Assembly: GCF_022870885.1 (NCBI RefSeq)
Contig: NZ_CP091509.1
Span: 2,294,001-2,358,000, forward strand
Direction: 5' to 3'
Origin: Neisseria dumasiana
GTDB lineage: Bacteria > Pseudomonadota > Gammaproteobacteria > Burkholderiales > Neisseriaceae
DNA length: 64,000 nucleotides
This document shows positions 43,471 through 52,947 of this stretch, one piece after another. A program made the translations under genes and the position numbers. Under the pieces are notes generated by a model. It worked only from the letters and a program-made list of their open reading frames with translations. It had not been told where the DNA came from and ran no database searches. Position 1 is the first letter of the stretch, and every line of letters begins with the position of its first letter.

Positions 43471-45123
43471 CTATTCCGCTTTTTGGAACAACGCAAAACC
43501 TTCCTGCTTATTACGCGGCCGCGCACCTTCCCAAATCAGGTTCCAGCCTGAAGGTGCGGCGCTGCCTTTGGGCTGTTGTACCAAACGGTAGCGGCAGTTT
43601 AGATTGTCGGTTTGCAGCGGCAGCGTGCCGTATTGCCGCCACACGATACGGGCGGTTTCAGCGCTGCCGCCCACGCCGATACATTGGCTGCCCTCGGAAA
43701 CCGATTGCGCCAAGCCCGCAGGCAGTGCGGCTTCCATCTGCTTCACCACCGGCGCATGGCTTTTGGCCGCATCAAGCCACGGCAGAAACAGCGTCATCAT
43801 CAATGCCCACACCAGCGTAACCCCTGCCGCCCAGTTGGTTACGGCTTGACGGCCGCGGATATGGCGGCGGGTAATCGCCCACAACCACACAGGCGTAAAC
43901 AAAACTGCCACCACCATCGGCATAATGTCGATATCGGGCGTGTAATACGGGCTGAAATATTGCGAACGCTCCGCCAGTTTTGCCGGCCAGCCGTAATTCA
44001 TGGCAAAAAAGCCTATCCACAGAAACACCGCAAACAGGCCGAAAGCCATAATGCCGAACCAATTGATAAACGCCGCCGCACCGCGGCGCAACGCGTCCAG
44101 CTTCGCCGCTCCGAGCAAAGCCAGCGGCGGCAGCAGCCAAATCAGGTGGTTGGCGTTGCGGTGCGGATTCAGTGCAAGCAGAACCAGCATCACTGCCAGC
44201 CATGCTACTGCAAGCACACCCCACTTTTCAGACGCAAGTTTGGTGCGCGTTGCCGTCCACACTGCCAAAGGCCACGCCGGGAAAGCGAACCACAGCAGGT
44301 TTTTCAGAAAATACGGCAGCGAAAAGGCCGTCTGAAAACCGTTTATGCCGCCGAACGGGCCGAATATATATTGACCCGTCCACAACCGGAACGCCGCCGC
44401 ATCGGTTTTCGACAAGGCAAACAGATACACCGCCATCAACGGCAGCGCAAAACACAACGCGCCGACCAAAGTCAGGTAATAACGCTTAAACCGCCACAAC
44501 GGGCTAACAGGCAAAGCCAGCGCCAACAGCATCAGCGCAACGGGAAGCAGCAAACCGGCCGAAGTAAACAGCAACGCCCAGCCGCCGCCAAGCAGCAGCG
44601 ATGCCATAATCACGCGCGTCTGCACCAAAGCGAAGCCATACAAGCACATACCGAGCGCGGCAAACACCACGGCATAGCCGCCGAGGAAGTGCGCCATCGT
44701 TACCAAGCCCGCACAGCCGATCAGAATCAATGCCACGCTGCGACCCTGATGTCGGCCCAAAAAGCGGAACCCCGCCTTGCCGCAGCACACCAGCCCGACC
44801 GCCGTAAACAATACGCTGGCAAAGCGGGAAGCCGAATAAGCATCCGCCCAATGGGGAGCCAGCAGTTTTTGAAACCCGGCCGCCACCCAAATATAAACGG
44901 GCGATATTTCGAAATAAGGTTTGCCCAGCACCTCGGGCAGCCATGTTTTACCGCCGTTTAAAAAAGATTCGACGGCCGTAAACACCGCCGGTTCGGCAGG
45001 ATTCCACAAATCGCGCGAAAAAATGCCCGGCCACAGCCACGCAAATGCCAGCAACAGCAAAAGCCACGGTTTTTCTCGAGAAGCAGCGGGAGAACGGGAT
45101 TCGGGCGGAGTGTAGGTCAACAT
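43471..45123 (-). CDS. GT39/ArnT-like membrane glycosyltransferase
   Basis: 550 residues with about 12 hydrophobic segments. The N-terminal SRDLWNPAEPAVFTAVESFL has the Asp and Glu pattern of the first periplasmic loop in PMT/ArnT-type transferases, which use lipid-linked sugars. Then a long soluble domain (about 420-550) lies in the periplasm. The likely activity is transfer of a sugar from a polyprenyl phosphate to lipid A, protein or another acceptor. Which acceptor cannot be told: it could be lipid A modification as in ArnT, or something else. It stands alone, with a DUS pair upstream (45230-45262). Confidence 0.75.
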   Translation of the reverse strand: MLTYTPPESRSPAASREKPWLLLLLAFAWLWPGIFSRDLWNPAEPAVFTAVESFLNGGKTWLPEVLGKPYFEISPVYIWVAAGFQKLLAPHWADAYSASRFASVLFTAVGLVCCGKAGFRFLGRHQGRSVALILIGCAGLVTMAHFLGGYAVVFAALGMCLYGFALVQTRVIMASLLLGGGWALLFTSAGLLLPVALMLLALALPVSPLWRFKRYYLTLVGALCFALPLMAVYLFALSKTDAAAFRLWTGQYIFGPFGGINGFQTAFSLPYFLKNLLWFAFPAWPLAVWTATRTKLASEKWGVLAVAWLAVMLVLLALNPHRNANHLIWLLPPLALLGAAKLDALRRGAAAFINWFGIMAFGLFAVFLWIGFFAMNYGWPAKLAERSQYFSPYYTPDIDIMPMVVAVLFTPVWLWAITRRHIRGRQAVTNWAAGVTLVWALMMTLFLPWLDAAKSHAPVVKQMEAALPAGLAQSVSEGSQCIGVGGSAETARIVWRQYGTLPLQTDNLNCRYRLVQQPKGSAAPSGWNLIWEGARPRNKQEGFALFQKAE

Positions 45124-45229
45124 GGGAAAACAAACGAAAAATAAATTGCGCTAAGTGTAACAAATTACCGCACCGGCTTGTAAACCGAATACGGGCGGCA
45201 CGTTCCGACAACACGGTTTCAGGCAGGAC

Positions 45230-45262
45230 AAGGCCGTCTGAAAGCAGGTTTTCAGACGGCTT
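45230..45262. repeat. Inverted DUS pair in a divergent promoter region
   Basis: AAGGCCGTCTGAAA (45230-45243) faces TTTCAGACGGCTT (45250-45262). It lies between divergent GT39 and peptide-binding protein genes. Confidence 0.55.
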
Positions 45263-45356
45263 TATCCTGCTTTTCTCACAGCAAACAGGCAAGCGGTTAA
45301 GTTGGCAGGCCATATCCGCTACAATACCGCTTCATTACCACTCGCCCTTTCCCGTT

Positions 45357-47135
45357 ATGAAATCTCTGTTTGCCTTATTGCTGCTTCTGCCCGCCGCCTA
45401 CGTTTCCGCCGCACACGGTTTGGCATTGGGTCAGCCCGTGCTCCATCCCGCCGGTTTCCAATCGTTTCACTATGTGAACCCCAACGCCCCCAAAGGCGGC
45501 ACGTTTACCATGCCCCTGTCCGGCGGATTCGACACGCTCAACCCGTTTACCCTCAAAGGCGACCACGAATCAGGCATTACCACACTCACACTCGACACCC
45601 TGCTCGAAAAAGGCATGGACGAACCCTTTGCCATGTACGGCCTACTGGCGGAAGACGTGTCGCTCGCTTCAGACGGCCTCTCCGTTACCTTCAAGCTCCA
45701 CCCCAAAGCCCGCTTCCACAACGGCGACCCTGTGCTGGCCAAAGACGTAGCCGCTTCGTTTAACACATTGGTCAAAGACCCCGCCGCCGCACCAATGTAT
45801 AAATTCTACTGGGCAGACGTTGCCCGCGTAGATACCCCCGATGCCCGCACGGTCGTGTTCCGATTCAAAAAGCGCAACGCCGAACTGCATTTGATTTTGG
45901 GCCAGCTGCCCGTGTTTTCACATAAAAGCTACCCTAAAGGATTGGCCGCCGCGCCCAACACCCCGCCGGTCGGCTCCGGCCCCTACCGCCTGAGCAAAAC
46001 CGAAAACGGCCGTTTGAGCGAATTTGTGCGCGACAAACACTACTGGGCGCAAAACCTGCCTACGCGCAAAGGCCGGTATAACTTCGACACCGTGCGCTTC
46101 AAATACTACAAAGACGAAAGCGTACGGCTCGAAGGCATCAAAGGCGGCCAATACGACTTCATGCAGGAAAACGTCGCCCGCAACTGGGCGCGCGGCTATT
46201 CCGATACCGTCTTGAGCAAACGCAACCTGCGCAAACACGAATGGAAACAAAACAATACCGCCGGTATGCAGGGCTTTGTGATGAACCAACGCCGCAAACC
46301 GTTCGACAACATTCTCGTCAGGCAGGCATTGGTAGAGAGCTTCGACTTTGAAAGTATCAACGCGCGTATGTTTTACGGCGCATACCGCCGCAGCAACAGC
46401 TTCTTTACCAACGGCGAAACCGCTGCACGCGGCAAGCCCGAAGGCATGGAACTCGCCCTGCTGGAGAAAGTACGCCCACACCTGCCCGCCGCAGTATTCG
46501 ACCAAAACGTGCCCGAACCTCCGGTTACCGACCCCGTATTAGGCGTGCGCCCCAACCTGCTCAAAGCCCGCGCACTGTTGGAAAAAGCAGGCTACCGCTA
46601 CCATCAAGGCGTATTGAAAGACGCGCAAGGCAAGCCGCTGGTGATCGAATTTCTCTCCCCCGGCAAAACCTACGAACGCATTACCGCCAAATGGCAGCGC
46701 GACTTGACCAAAATCGGCATCCGCATGAACGTGCGCTTGGCCGACCAGTCTGTATTTCAAAAACGTATGAACGATTTTGATTTCGACATGACCATCGTGG
46801 TTTATGGCAACAGCGAAAGCCCCGGCAACGAACAAGCCAACTATTTCAGCTGCGCCGCCGCCCAAACCAAAGGCAGCAACAACTGGGCAGGCGTCTGCTA
46901 TCCCGCCGTAGAAGCCTTGCTGAAACATTTCGAACACTTCGAAAGCCGCGCCGAACTCGTGGCCGCTTCCCGCGCACTCGACCGCGTGATGCGCCACCAA
47001 TACATCATCATACCCAACTGGTACAGCGACAGACACCGCGTGGTTTACCGTGATGATTTCAAAGTGCCCGAACGCCATCCCAAATACTACCAAGCGATAG
47101 AATGGGCGTTAACTGCCGGCTGGATACAGCGCTGA
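45357..47135 (+). CDS. Oligopeptide ABC transporter substrate-binding protein (YejA-like)
   Basis: 592 residues from ATG 45357. A signal peptide (MKSLFALLLLLPAAYVSA) is followed by a family 5 solute-binding domain. FHYVNPNAPKGGTFTMPLSG near 38 is typical of YejA-type peptide-binding proteins. The middle has KHYWAQNLPTRKGRYNFDTV, and MHFWRQ-like ligand-domain sequence follows. No permease or ATPase genes (yejB, yejE, yejF) are in the window, so the transporter core must be elsewhere or shared. The open frame begins at 45045 in the GT39 promoter region; the signal peptide fixes the start. Confidence 0.85.
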   Translation: MKSLFALLLLLPAAYVSAAHGLALGQPVLHPAGFQSFHYVNPNAPKGGTFTMPLSGGFDTLNPFTLKGDHESGITTLTLDTLLEKGMDEPFAMYGLLAEDVSLASDGLSVTFKLHPKARFHNGDPVLAKDVAASFNTLVKDPAAAPMYKFYWADVARVDTPDARTVVFRFKKRNAELHLILGQLPVFSHKSYPKGLAAAPNTPPVGSGPYRLSKTENGRLSEFVRDKHYWAQNLPTRKGRYNFDTVRFKYYKDESVRLEGIKGGQYDFMQENVARNWARGYSDTVLSKRNLRKHEWKQNNTAGMQGFVMNQRRKPFDNILVRQALVESFDFESINARMFYGAYRRSNSFFTNGETAARGKPEGMELALLEKVRPHLPAAVFDQNVPEPPVTDPVLGVRPNLLKARALLEKAGYRYHQGVLKDAQGKPLVIEFLSPGKTYERITAKWQRDLTKIGIRMNVRLADQSVFQKRMNDFDFDMTIVVYGNSESPGNEQANYFSCAAAQTKGSNNWAGVCYPAVEALLKHFEHFESRAELVAASRALDRVMRHQYIIIPNWYSDRHRVVYRDDFKVPERHPKYYQAIEWALTAGWIQR

Positions 47136-47149
47136 CACAAAAGCAGGCC

Positions 47150-47287
47150 GAGACCTTTGCCCCCATCTGCGGCGCATTTCTGCGTTGCGCGCTGCTCGCT
47201 CGTTTGCCTATCTATACGATATGTCTGCACTCGCTGTGCTGCTACGCCTTGAACTGTATCCACATCTGAGGGTTTTGCGAAGGTCTC
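47150..47287. repeat. GAGACCTTTGC palindromic repeat, complete copy
   Basis: 138 bp. The left end GAGACCTTTGC and right end GCGAAGGTCTC form the terminal inverted repeat. The interior includes ATCTGCGGCGCATTTCTGCG, CTGCACTCGCTGTGCTGC and CTTGAACTGTATCCACATCT. In the opposite orientation it matches 56159-56301 over its full length, with many substitutions. It has no coding capacity, so it looks like a MITE-type element. Confidence 0.75.
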
Positions 47288-47393
47288 TGGCCGTCTGAAA
47301 ATTTCGTTTGTTGGGTTTTGGCGAAACTTACAAACCTTACTTTCAGACGGCATCAAACTTGTTCAGGCCTTTATCTGAATGGTGCAAAAATTT

Positions 47394-47424
47394 CAGGCCG
47401 TCTGAAATGATTTCAGACGGCCTG
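47394..47424. terminator. DUS-pair hairpin after fabF
   Basis: CAGGCCGTCTGAAAT (47394-47408) and ATTTCAGACGGCCTG (47410-47424) form an almost loopless palindrome. It lies downstream of fabF on the minus strand. Confidence 0.7.
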
Positions 47425-47442
47425 AGCGTTTGATAAAAGTTT

Positions 47443-48690
47443 TTAGTCTGTAAATTTCTTGAATACCAAAGTGCCGTTGGTACCGCCGAAACCGAACGAG
47501 TTGGAAATCGCCACGTCGATTTTCAGATCGCGGGCTTCGTTGGCGCAGTAATCCAAATCACAACCGGATTCAACGTCTTGCTCGAAAATATTGATGGTCG
47601 GCGGAGATTTTTGGTTGTGCACCGCCAACACGCTGTACACCGCTTCCACGCCGCCGGCCGCACCCAGCAAGTGGCCGGTCATCGACTTGGTGGAGTTCAC
47701 CACCACTTTGTAGGCATGGTCGCCCAAAGCCAGTTTCAAGGCGTTGGTTTCGTTGGCATCGCCCAGCGGAGTGGAAGTACCGTGGGCATTCACATAATCG
47801 ACATCGGTAGGGTTCAAACCGGCATCTTTCAGCGCACGGGTAACCGCCAGTGCCGGGCCTTCTACGTTAGGCGCGGTAATGTGGAAGGCATCGGAACTCA
47901 TGCCGAAACCGACCAGCTCGGCATAAATTTTGGCACCGCGTTTTTTGGCGTGCTCCAATTCTTCCAACACCAGAATACCGGCACCTTCGCCCATCACGAA
48001 ACCGTCGCGGCCTTTATCCCACGGGCGGGAAGCAGTGGCGGGGTCGTCGTTGCGGGTTGAAAGGGCTTTCATGGCCGCAAAGCCGCCCATGCCGAGCGTA
48101 CAAACCGCGCCTTCGGCACCGCCTGCAATCATCACGTCGGCATCGCCGTATTTAATCATGCGGGCGGAATCGCCGATGGAGTGGGCACCGGTGGTACAGG
48201 CGGAAACCATGCCGTAGCTGGGGCCGCGGTAGCCTTTGAGAATGGTAACGTGGCCTGCGATCAGGTTGATCAGCGAACCGGGGATAAAGAAGGGGTTGAT
48301 TTTGCGGGCACCGGTTTCCATCACGCTTTTGCCGGTAGCCTCGATGCTGGGCAAACCGCCGATGCCCGAACCGATGTTCACGCCGATGCGGTCTTTATCG
48401 AGACCCTCTACATCGTCCAAGCCCGAATCGGCAATAGCTTGCAAGGCGGCGGCTATGCCGTAATGAATAAATACGTCCATGCGGCGGGCTTCTTTGGGGC
48501 TGATGAATTCGCCGATGTCGAAGCCTTTTACTTCGCCTGCAATTTGGCAGCTGATATCGGATGCGTCGAAACGGGTAATGGTGCCGATACCGCTTTTCCC
48601 GGCCAAGAGGTTGCTCCAGGCTGCGGCAATGTCGTTGCCTACGGGCGATACCTGCCCCAAACCTGTGATGACGACTCTTCGCTGACTCAT
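47443..48690 (-). CDS. fabF: Beta-ketoacyl-ACP synthase II
   Basis: 415 residues. The active-site Cys165 is in VSACTTGAHSIG; the two catalytic His are in NAHGTSTPLGD (near 305) and KSMTGHLLGAAGG (near 342), with GFGGTNG close to the end. It extends fatty acyl-ACP with malonyl-ACP. It is directly downstream of acpP with about 170 bases and a possible attenuator at 48798-48840 between them, the usual acpP-fabF arrangement. Normal length. Confidence 0.97.
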   Translation of the reverse strand: MSQRRVVITGLGQVSPVGNDIAAAWSNLLAGKSGIGTITRFDASDISCQIAGEVKGFDIGEFISPKEARRMDVFIHYGIAAALQAIADSGLDDVEGLDKDRIGVNIGSGIGGLPSIEATGKSVMETGARKINPFFIPGSLINLIAGHVTILKGYRGPSYGMVSACTTGAHSIGDSARMIKYGDADVMIAGGAEGAVCTLGMGGFAAMKALSTRNDDPATASRPWDKGRDGFVMGEGAGILVLEELEHAKKRGAKIYAELVGFGMSSDAFHITAPNVEGPALAVTRALKDAGLNPTDVDYVNAHGTSTPLGDANETNALKLALGDHAYKVVVNSTKSMTGHLLGAAGGVEAVYSVLAVHNQKSPPTINIFEQDVESGCDLDYCANEARDLKIDVAISNSFGFGGTNGTLVFKKFTD

Positions 48691-48797
48691 AATGTTCTCG
48701 CTTTATGGGGTTAGACGTCTGCCGCCCGCTGTCGAAACGGAGGCAGGCCGTCTGAAACCGTGTTTATAAAAGTTTATAAAAGTCTGATAAGGCAAAA

Positions 48798-48840
48798 AGC
48801 CTCTGTTGGCAGGCAAAGCCGCAGCAGAGGCTGATTCATT
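48798..48840 (-). terminator. Hairpin between acpP and fabF
   Basis: On the minus strand AGCCTCTG pairs with CAGAGGCT and TTTTTGCC follows. Partial termination would explain excess acyl-carrier protein over the synthase. Confidence 0.7.
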
Positions 48841-48861
48841 TTATACCAGCGCAATCGGAAA

Positions 48862-49098
48862 TTAGGCGCTGTGTGATTGGATGTAGTCGATAGCCAGTTG
48901 CACGGTAGTGATTTTTTCGGCTTCTTCGTCGGGGATTTCGCAACCGAAAGCTTCTTCCAGAGCCATTACCAATTCAACGGTATCCAAAGAGTCTGCACCC
49001 AGGTCGTCTTGGAAAGAAGATTCGTTTTTTACTTCGGCTTCGTTAACGCCCAGTTGTTCGGCAACAATTTTCTTAACTTGTTGTTCAATGTTTGACAT
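48862..49098 (-). CDS. acpP: Acyl carrier protein
   Basis: 78 residues. The phosphopantetheine attachment site is Ser37 in [20 protein letters not shown]. The charge is strongly acidic and the length is typical. It carries growing acyl chains for fatty-acid synthesis. GGACCGACC precedes the start. It is the first gene of acpP-fabF. The upstream region (49099-49407) carries its promoter. Confidence 0.97.
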   Translation of the reverse strand: MSNIEQQVKKIVAEQLGVNEAEVKNESSFQDDLGADSLDTVELVMALEEAFGCEIPDEEAEKITTVQLAIDYIQSHSA

Positions 49099-49407
49099 GT
49101 CGGTCGGTCCTTATATGCCTTACGGCGGTTTTGAAAAAATTAAACTCGGTCGGATTGTACCGAATACTTTTAGAGTTTTCTATCGAAAAATGCAGCCTTG
49201 TGCATGTGTTTTAAACTGCATGGTGTTAGGCGGCATATTAGCATAGGCTTATTTTGAATCACAAGAGCCTTTTGGTTTCTGTTTAATTTCATTTATTTAG
49301 AATGCCGAACCTTGCAGTTTTCCGCTGGAAACACGCTGTTTTGCAAGATATGGGCATAGCGGTTTATACCGGGCGTGTTTGTTGCGAAACCGTTGTTTTC
49401 ATACGGC
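49099..49407. other. Upstream region of acpP
   Basis: About 310 bases between acpP and the S9 peptidase gene, both on the minus strand. No DUS and no gene seen. A promoter for acpP is expected in 49150-49260 but I cannot place it firmly; no clear terminator of the peptidase gene is visible apart from AT-rich runs. Confidence 0.4.
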
Positions 49408-51438
49408 CTATTGCTTTTTCTCTTCGTGCCGTTCCGTTCCGATGTAACGGTTTAGGAAGGCGAGAATGCAGGCAAATTCGGTTACGGATGCTTCCTGCGT
49501 GGTATTGCCGGTGTGCCCGCCGGAATCACCTGCATACAGCCATGCGGGTGTGCCGTTTTGCTTGAGTTTGGTGTAAAACTTGAGGGCATGGGCGGGGTGG
49601 ACGCGGTCGTCGCTTAGGCTGGTGGTTATCAGGGCGGGCGGATAAGGGCGGCCGTCTGAAAGATTGTGATAGGGCGATAACTGCGTTAAGGCCGTCTGAA
49701 AAGCCGGGTCTTCGGGGTGGCCGTATTCATCAACCCAGCTTGAGCCTGCAGAGAGATAGGGGTAACGCAGCATGTCGGTTAAGGGCATTTCGCATACCAT
49801 CGCTCCGAAGGCTTGGGGTTGGCGCACGAAGGCGGAGGCGACAATCAGGCCGCCGTTGCTGCCGCCCTGCAAGCCGATATGTTTGGGCGAACTGAGTCCG
49901 CGGCGGGTTAAGTCGTCGGTTACGGCAAGCAGGTCGTCCACGCTTTTGTGTTTGTGTGTGCCTTGCGCGGCCTGATGCCAGCTTGGCCCGAACTCGCCGC
50001 CGCCGCGTACGTTGGCCAGCACGAAGGCATTGCCGCGCTCGAGCCAGTATTTGCCGATGGTGCCCATGTAGTGCGGCAGTTCGGGCACGGCAAAGCCGCC
50101 GTACACATAAACAACCGTGGGTGTATCCGCGGTGCTGTTTTTGCCGACGTGGTAATAAGGTATGCGGGTGCCGTCGGCGGATTGGGCGTGAAATTGGCGC
50201 ACTTGAATACCGTCGGCGTTGAATTGAACGGGCTGACGGCGCACCACAACCAGCTCCATCACACTAAGGTCGAGCGCAAACAGAGTCAGCGGGGTGGTGA
50301 AATCGCTGGCGGCTATGTAGATCACATCGCCGCCCCACGGCTGGTCGGACAATTCCAACGCGCCTTGCGGCAGATTGGGTAGGGTGACTTCGTGCCAGAG
50401 GCCGTCTGAAAAACGCCATGCTTTCAGACGGCCCGATACGTTGTCGAGCAGGCTGGCGACAACGAAACGCTTGGTGGTTTCAACGCTTTCCAGCGCTTGT
50501 GTTTCGTTTGGAGCGAACAGCAGTTGCGCCGCGCCGAGCGTGCCTTTGTTGAATTTTACCGCTACCAAGCTGCCGGCGGGATAACTTTGGTTGGCGCGTT
50601 TCCACTCGCTACGCAAGTGCAGCAAAAGCTGTCCGGCGAGATAGCCGGAAACTTCGCAGTCGGCAGGCAGGTTCAGCGGCAGGGTCTCGCCGTCGGCGGT
50701 TACTTGCAGATAGGTTTTGGTATAGAAGCCGTCTGAAGATTCGATTAGGTCGATTGGTGCGCCTTGGGCATCGAGGTAACGCCATGCGCTGACCATCATG
50801 CCGTCTGAATCCATGCGGTAAACGGGTGTGCTTTCTTCAAAGCTTTGGCCGCGTTCCACCAACCACACTTCGCGCGGATAGCCCGCTTGGGTGGTTTGGC
50901 GTTCGTCCCACGCGGGGCAAACCCACACGCTGTTTTCGTCGCGCCACGAGATGTGGTTTTTGCCGGCGGGAAAGTGGAAACCGCCTTCGACGATTTTGCC
51001 GGTGTCCAAATCAAATTCGAGCGTGTAGGCCGTATCGCCGCCCGCGCGGCTTAAGTTGAGCAAAACCATATTGGGCTTTTCGACATAATGCGATACGCCG
51101 CCGAGATACACGTCGTCGCCGAGAATGTCGTCGAAATCGGCCACCGAAAACAGATTGTGCCAATCGGGATAGCCGGAGCGGTAAGACGCCGCCGTACACA
51201 CCTGATAAACGCCTTTGGGGTATTCGTCGTCTTGATGGAAATGATACATGCGGGCGCGGTGTTCTTGGCAAAACGCAATCTGACGCGGGTCTTGCAACTG
51301 CTTCACCATATCGGCCACGGTGCGCGCGAAGGCTTCTCCATCGGTAAATTGTGCTTGGGTTTCGGCATGGGCATCGGCCGCGAATTGCTGCGTAGCGGCG
51401 GAATCGAGGTCTTCCAGATAAAGATAAGGGTCGTGCAT
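49408..51438 (-). CDS. Prolyl oligopeptidase family serine peptidase (S9)
   Basis: 676 residues. The N-terminal beta-propeller region (about 60-400) precedes an alpha/beta-hydrolase domain (about 400-670). The nucleophile is in GLQGGSNGGLIVA (G-x-S-x-G-G), and the Asp and His are in DDRVHPAHALKFY and DSGGHTGNTTQE. The enzyme cleaves peptides after proline or, in some members, other residues. There is no signal peptide, so it acts in the cytoplasm. Several DUS copies interrupt the gene in frame, including an ATGCCGTCTGAA at 50798-50809. It is monocistronic. Confidence 0.88.
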   Translation of the reverse strand: MHDPYLYLEDLDSAATQQFAADAHAETQAQFTDGEAFARTVADMVKQLQDPRQIAFCQEHRARMYHFHQDDEYPKGVYQVCTAASYRSGYPDWHNLFSVADFDDILGDDVYLGGVSHYVEKPNMVLLNLSRAGGDTAYTLEFDLDTGKIVEGGFHFPAGKNHISWRDENSVWVCPAWDERQTTQAGYPREVWLVERGQSFEESTPVYRMDSDGMMVSAWRYLDAQGAPIDLIESSDGFYTKTYLQVTADGETLPLNLPADCEVSGYLAGQLLLHLRSEWKRANQSYPAGSLVAVKFNKGTLGAAQLLFAPNETQALESVETTKRFVVASLLDNVSGRLKAWRFSDGLWHEVTLPNLPQGALELSDQPWGGDVIYIAASDFTTPLTLFALDLSVMELVVVRRQPVQFNADGIQVRQFHAQSADGTRIPYYHVGKNSTADTPTVVYVYGGFAVPELPHYMGTIGKYWLERGNAFVLANVRGGGEFGPSWHQAAQGTHKHKSVDDLLAVTDDLTRRGLSSPKHIGLQGGSNGGLIVASAFVRQPQAFGAMVCEMPLTDMLRYPYLSAGSSWVDEYGHPEDPAFQTALTQLSPYHNLSDGRPYPPALITTSLSDDRVHPAHALKFYTKLKQNGTPAWLYAGDSGGHTGNTTQEASVTEFACILAFLNRYIGTERHEEKKQ

Positions 51439-51636
51439 GGTGGGCAGGCCGTCTGAAAAAAATCGGCATTATAGTCAAATATTTCAGCCTTCACTATGCC
51501 CGCACCCATCGTTTCAGACGGCCTCTGCACCTCCTGCCCGCTCTGCCGGACAAAAAACCGCATCCGGTAATATTGAGTGGTTTTTCAAGGCTTACTATAT
51601 AATACGGTTTTGACTACTCTGTTTTAGAATGACCTT

Positions 51637-52200
51637 ATGGACATTGAAACCAAACGCCTGCACACACAATCCATGCTCGATAACGCCGAAATTCTGTTCG
51701 GCGAAGACGCCTGCCGCCGCGAACTTTTGCGCCTGGCCGGAGAAATCACCGAAGACTTGGGCGGCAAATATCCGCTGATTCTGCCCGTGATGGGCGGTGC
51801 CGTAGTATTTACCGGCCAGCTTCTGCCGCTGCTGCACTTTCCGCTGGATTTCGACTATGTGCACGTTTCCCGCTACGGCGACAAACTCAAGGGCGGCAAT
51901 TTCAACTGGTTGCGCGCGCCCCAAGAAAGCGTGGCCGGCCGCCATGTGCTGATTCTCGACGACATTCTCGACGAAGGGCACACCATGGCCGCCATCAAAC
52001 AGCAGGTATTGGATTTAGGCGCCGCATCCTGCTCCACCGCCGTTTTCGCCAACAAACTGATCGACAAAGAAAAACCGATTGCCGCTGACTATATCGGCAT
52101 CAACGTACCCAACCGCTATGTGTTCGGTTACGGCATGGATGCCGCAGGCGCATGGCGCAATCTGGGCGCGGTTTACGCCTTGCGCGATACACAAGAATAA
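51637..52200 (+). CDS. Hypoxanthine-guanine phosphoribosyltransferase
   Basis: 187 residues. The PRPP-binding motif VLILDDILDEGHTMAAIKQQ lies at about 105-124. LPVMGGAVVFTGQLL is the first loop, where the family usually has a Lys-Gly pair. PNRYVFGYGMDAAGAWRN near 158-175 is the purine-binding C-terminal motif. It converts hypoxanthine and guanine to IMP and GMP. ATG 51637 follows AATGACCTT weakly. It is probably co-transcribed with the PTS genes downstream despite a DUS hairpin at 52208-52239. Confidence 0.85.
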   Translation: MDIETKRLHTQSMLDNAEILFGEDACRRELLRLAGEITEDLGGKYPLILPVMGGAVVFTGQLLPLLHFPLDFDYVHVSRYGDKLKGGNFNWLRAPQESVAGRHVLILDDILDEGHTMAAIKQQVLDLGAASCSTAVFANKLIDKEKPIAADYIGINVPNRYVFGYGMDAAGAWRNLGAVYALRDTQE

Positions 52201-52207
52201 AACCGCA

Positions 52208-52239
52208 CAGGCCGTCTGAACCGCTTTTCAGACGGCCTG
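52208..52239. terminator. DUS-pair hairpin between phosphoribosyltransferase and PTS genes
   Basis: CAGGCCGTCTGAA (52208-52220) pairs with TTCAGACGGCCTG (52227-52239). Confidence 0.65.
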
Positions 52240-52263
52240 CCCACCGCTTCAACAGGAACACAC

Positions 52264-52683
52264 ATGATAGGCCTACTGATTATTACCCACGAAGCCATAG
52301 GTGAAGCCTACCAAAGCCTTGCCCGCCACTTCTTTTTCGGCCAAACGCCCGAAAACATCCGTATTCTCGGCGTACATACCGACGAAGACCACGAAAGCAT
52401 CATCAACCGCGCCCAACAGATGGTGGCAGACCTGCACTGCGTAGAAGGCGTGCTGATCATGACCGATATTTTCGGCGCCACCCCCTGCAACGCCGCCCGC
52501 CAACTGGTCGAAAGCGGCAAAACCGCCATGCTCACCGGCCTGAACGCGCCGATGATGATTAAAGCAGCCAACTACTCGCCCACGGCCACCGACTTGGCCG
52601 CATTTGCCCGCTCCGTGAAAGAGGCCGCCATCAGCGGCATTATCGACATCACCGAACCGCCCGAAGGATTACCCGTATGCTGA
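52264..52683 (+). CDS. PTS EIIA protein, mannose family
   Basis: 139 residues. It opens MIGLLIITHEAIGEAYQ; His9 is the phosphorylation site of the ManX/EIIA-Man family. VEGVLIMTDIFGATPCNAAR at about 60-80 is also conserved. With no EIIB or EIIC permease in the window, it probably works as a regulatory phosphate acceptor, as in other beta-proteobacteria. It is followed by HPr with a 7-base overlap. Confidence 0.9.
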   Translation: MIGLLIITHEAIGEAYQSLARHFFFGQTPENIRILGVHTDEDHESIINRAQQMVADLHCVEGVLIMTDIFGATPCNAARQLVESGKTAMLTGLNAPMMIKAANYSPTATDLAAFARSVKEAAISGIIDITEPPEGLPVC

Positions 52684-52946
52684 AACAGTCAGTCGAAATC
52701 ATCAACAAACTCGGCCTGCACGCCCGCGCCTCCAGCAAATTCACCCAAACCGCCGGCCAGTTCCAAAGCGAAGTATGGGTCAGCCGCAACGGCAAACGCG
52801 TCAACGGCAAAAGCATCATGGGCTTAATGATGCTGGCCGCCGCCAAAGGCACGGTTGTCGAACTGGAAACCGACGGTGCCGACGAAGCCGCCGCCATGCA
52901 GGCATTGGTCGATTTGATTAACGACTATTTCGGCGAAGGCGAATGA
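52677..52946 (+). CDS. Phosphocarrier HPr
   Basis: 89 residues. His15 in KLGLHARASSKF is the site phosphorylated by enzyme I. Ser46 in NGKSIMGLMML is the site used by HPr kinase in organisms that have it; Neisseria do. It overlaps the EIIA gene and precedes the enzyme I gene by one base, all one operon. The C-terminus is short and acidic. Confidence 0.95.
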   Translation: MLKQSVEIINKLGLHARASSKFTQTAGQFQSEVWVSRNGKRVNGKSIMGLMMLAAAKGTVVELETDGADEAAAMQALVDLINDYFGEGE

Positions 52947-52947
52947 T

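Noticed and set aside
43471..47135. GT39 transferase and peptide-binding protein as a polymyxin-resistance or uptake system
   Set aside because: They are divergently arranged single genes with no partner enzymes or permeases, so no joint system can be supported.
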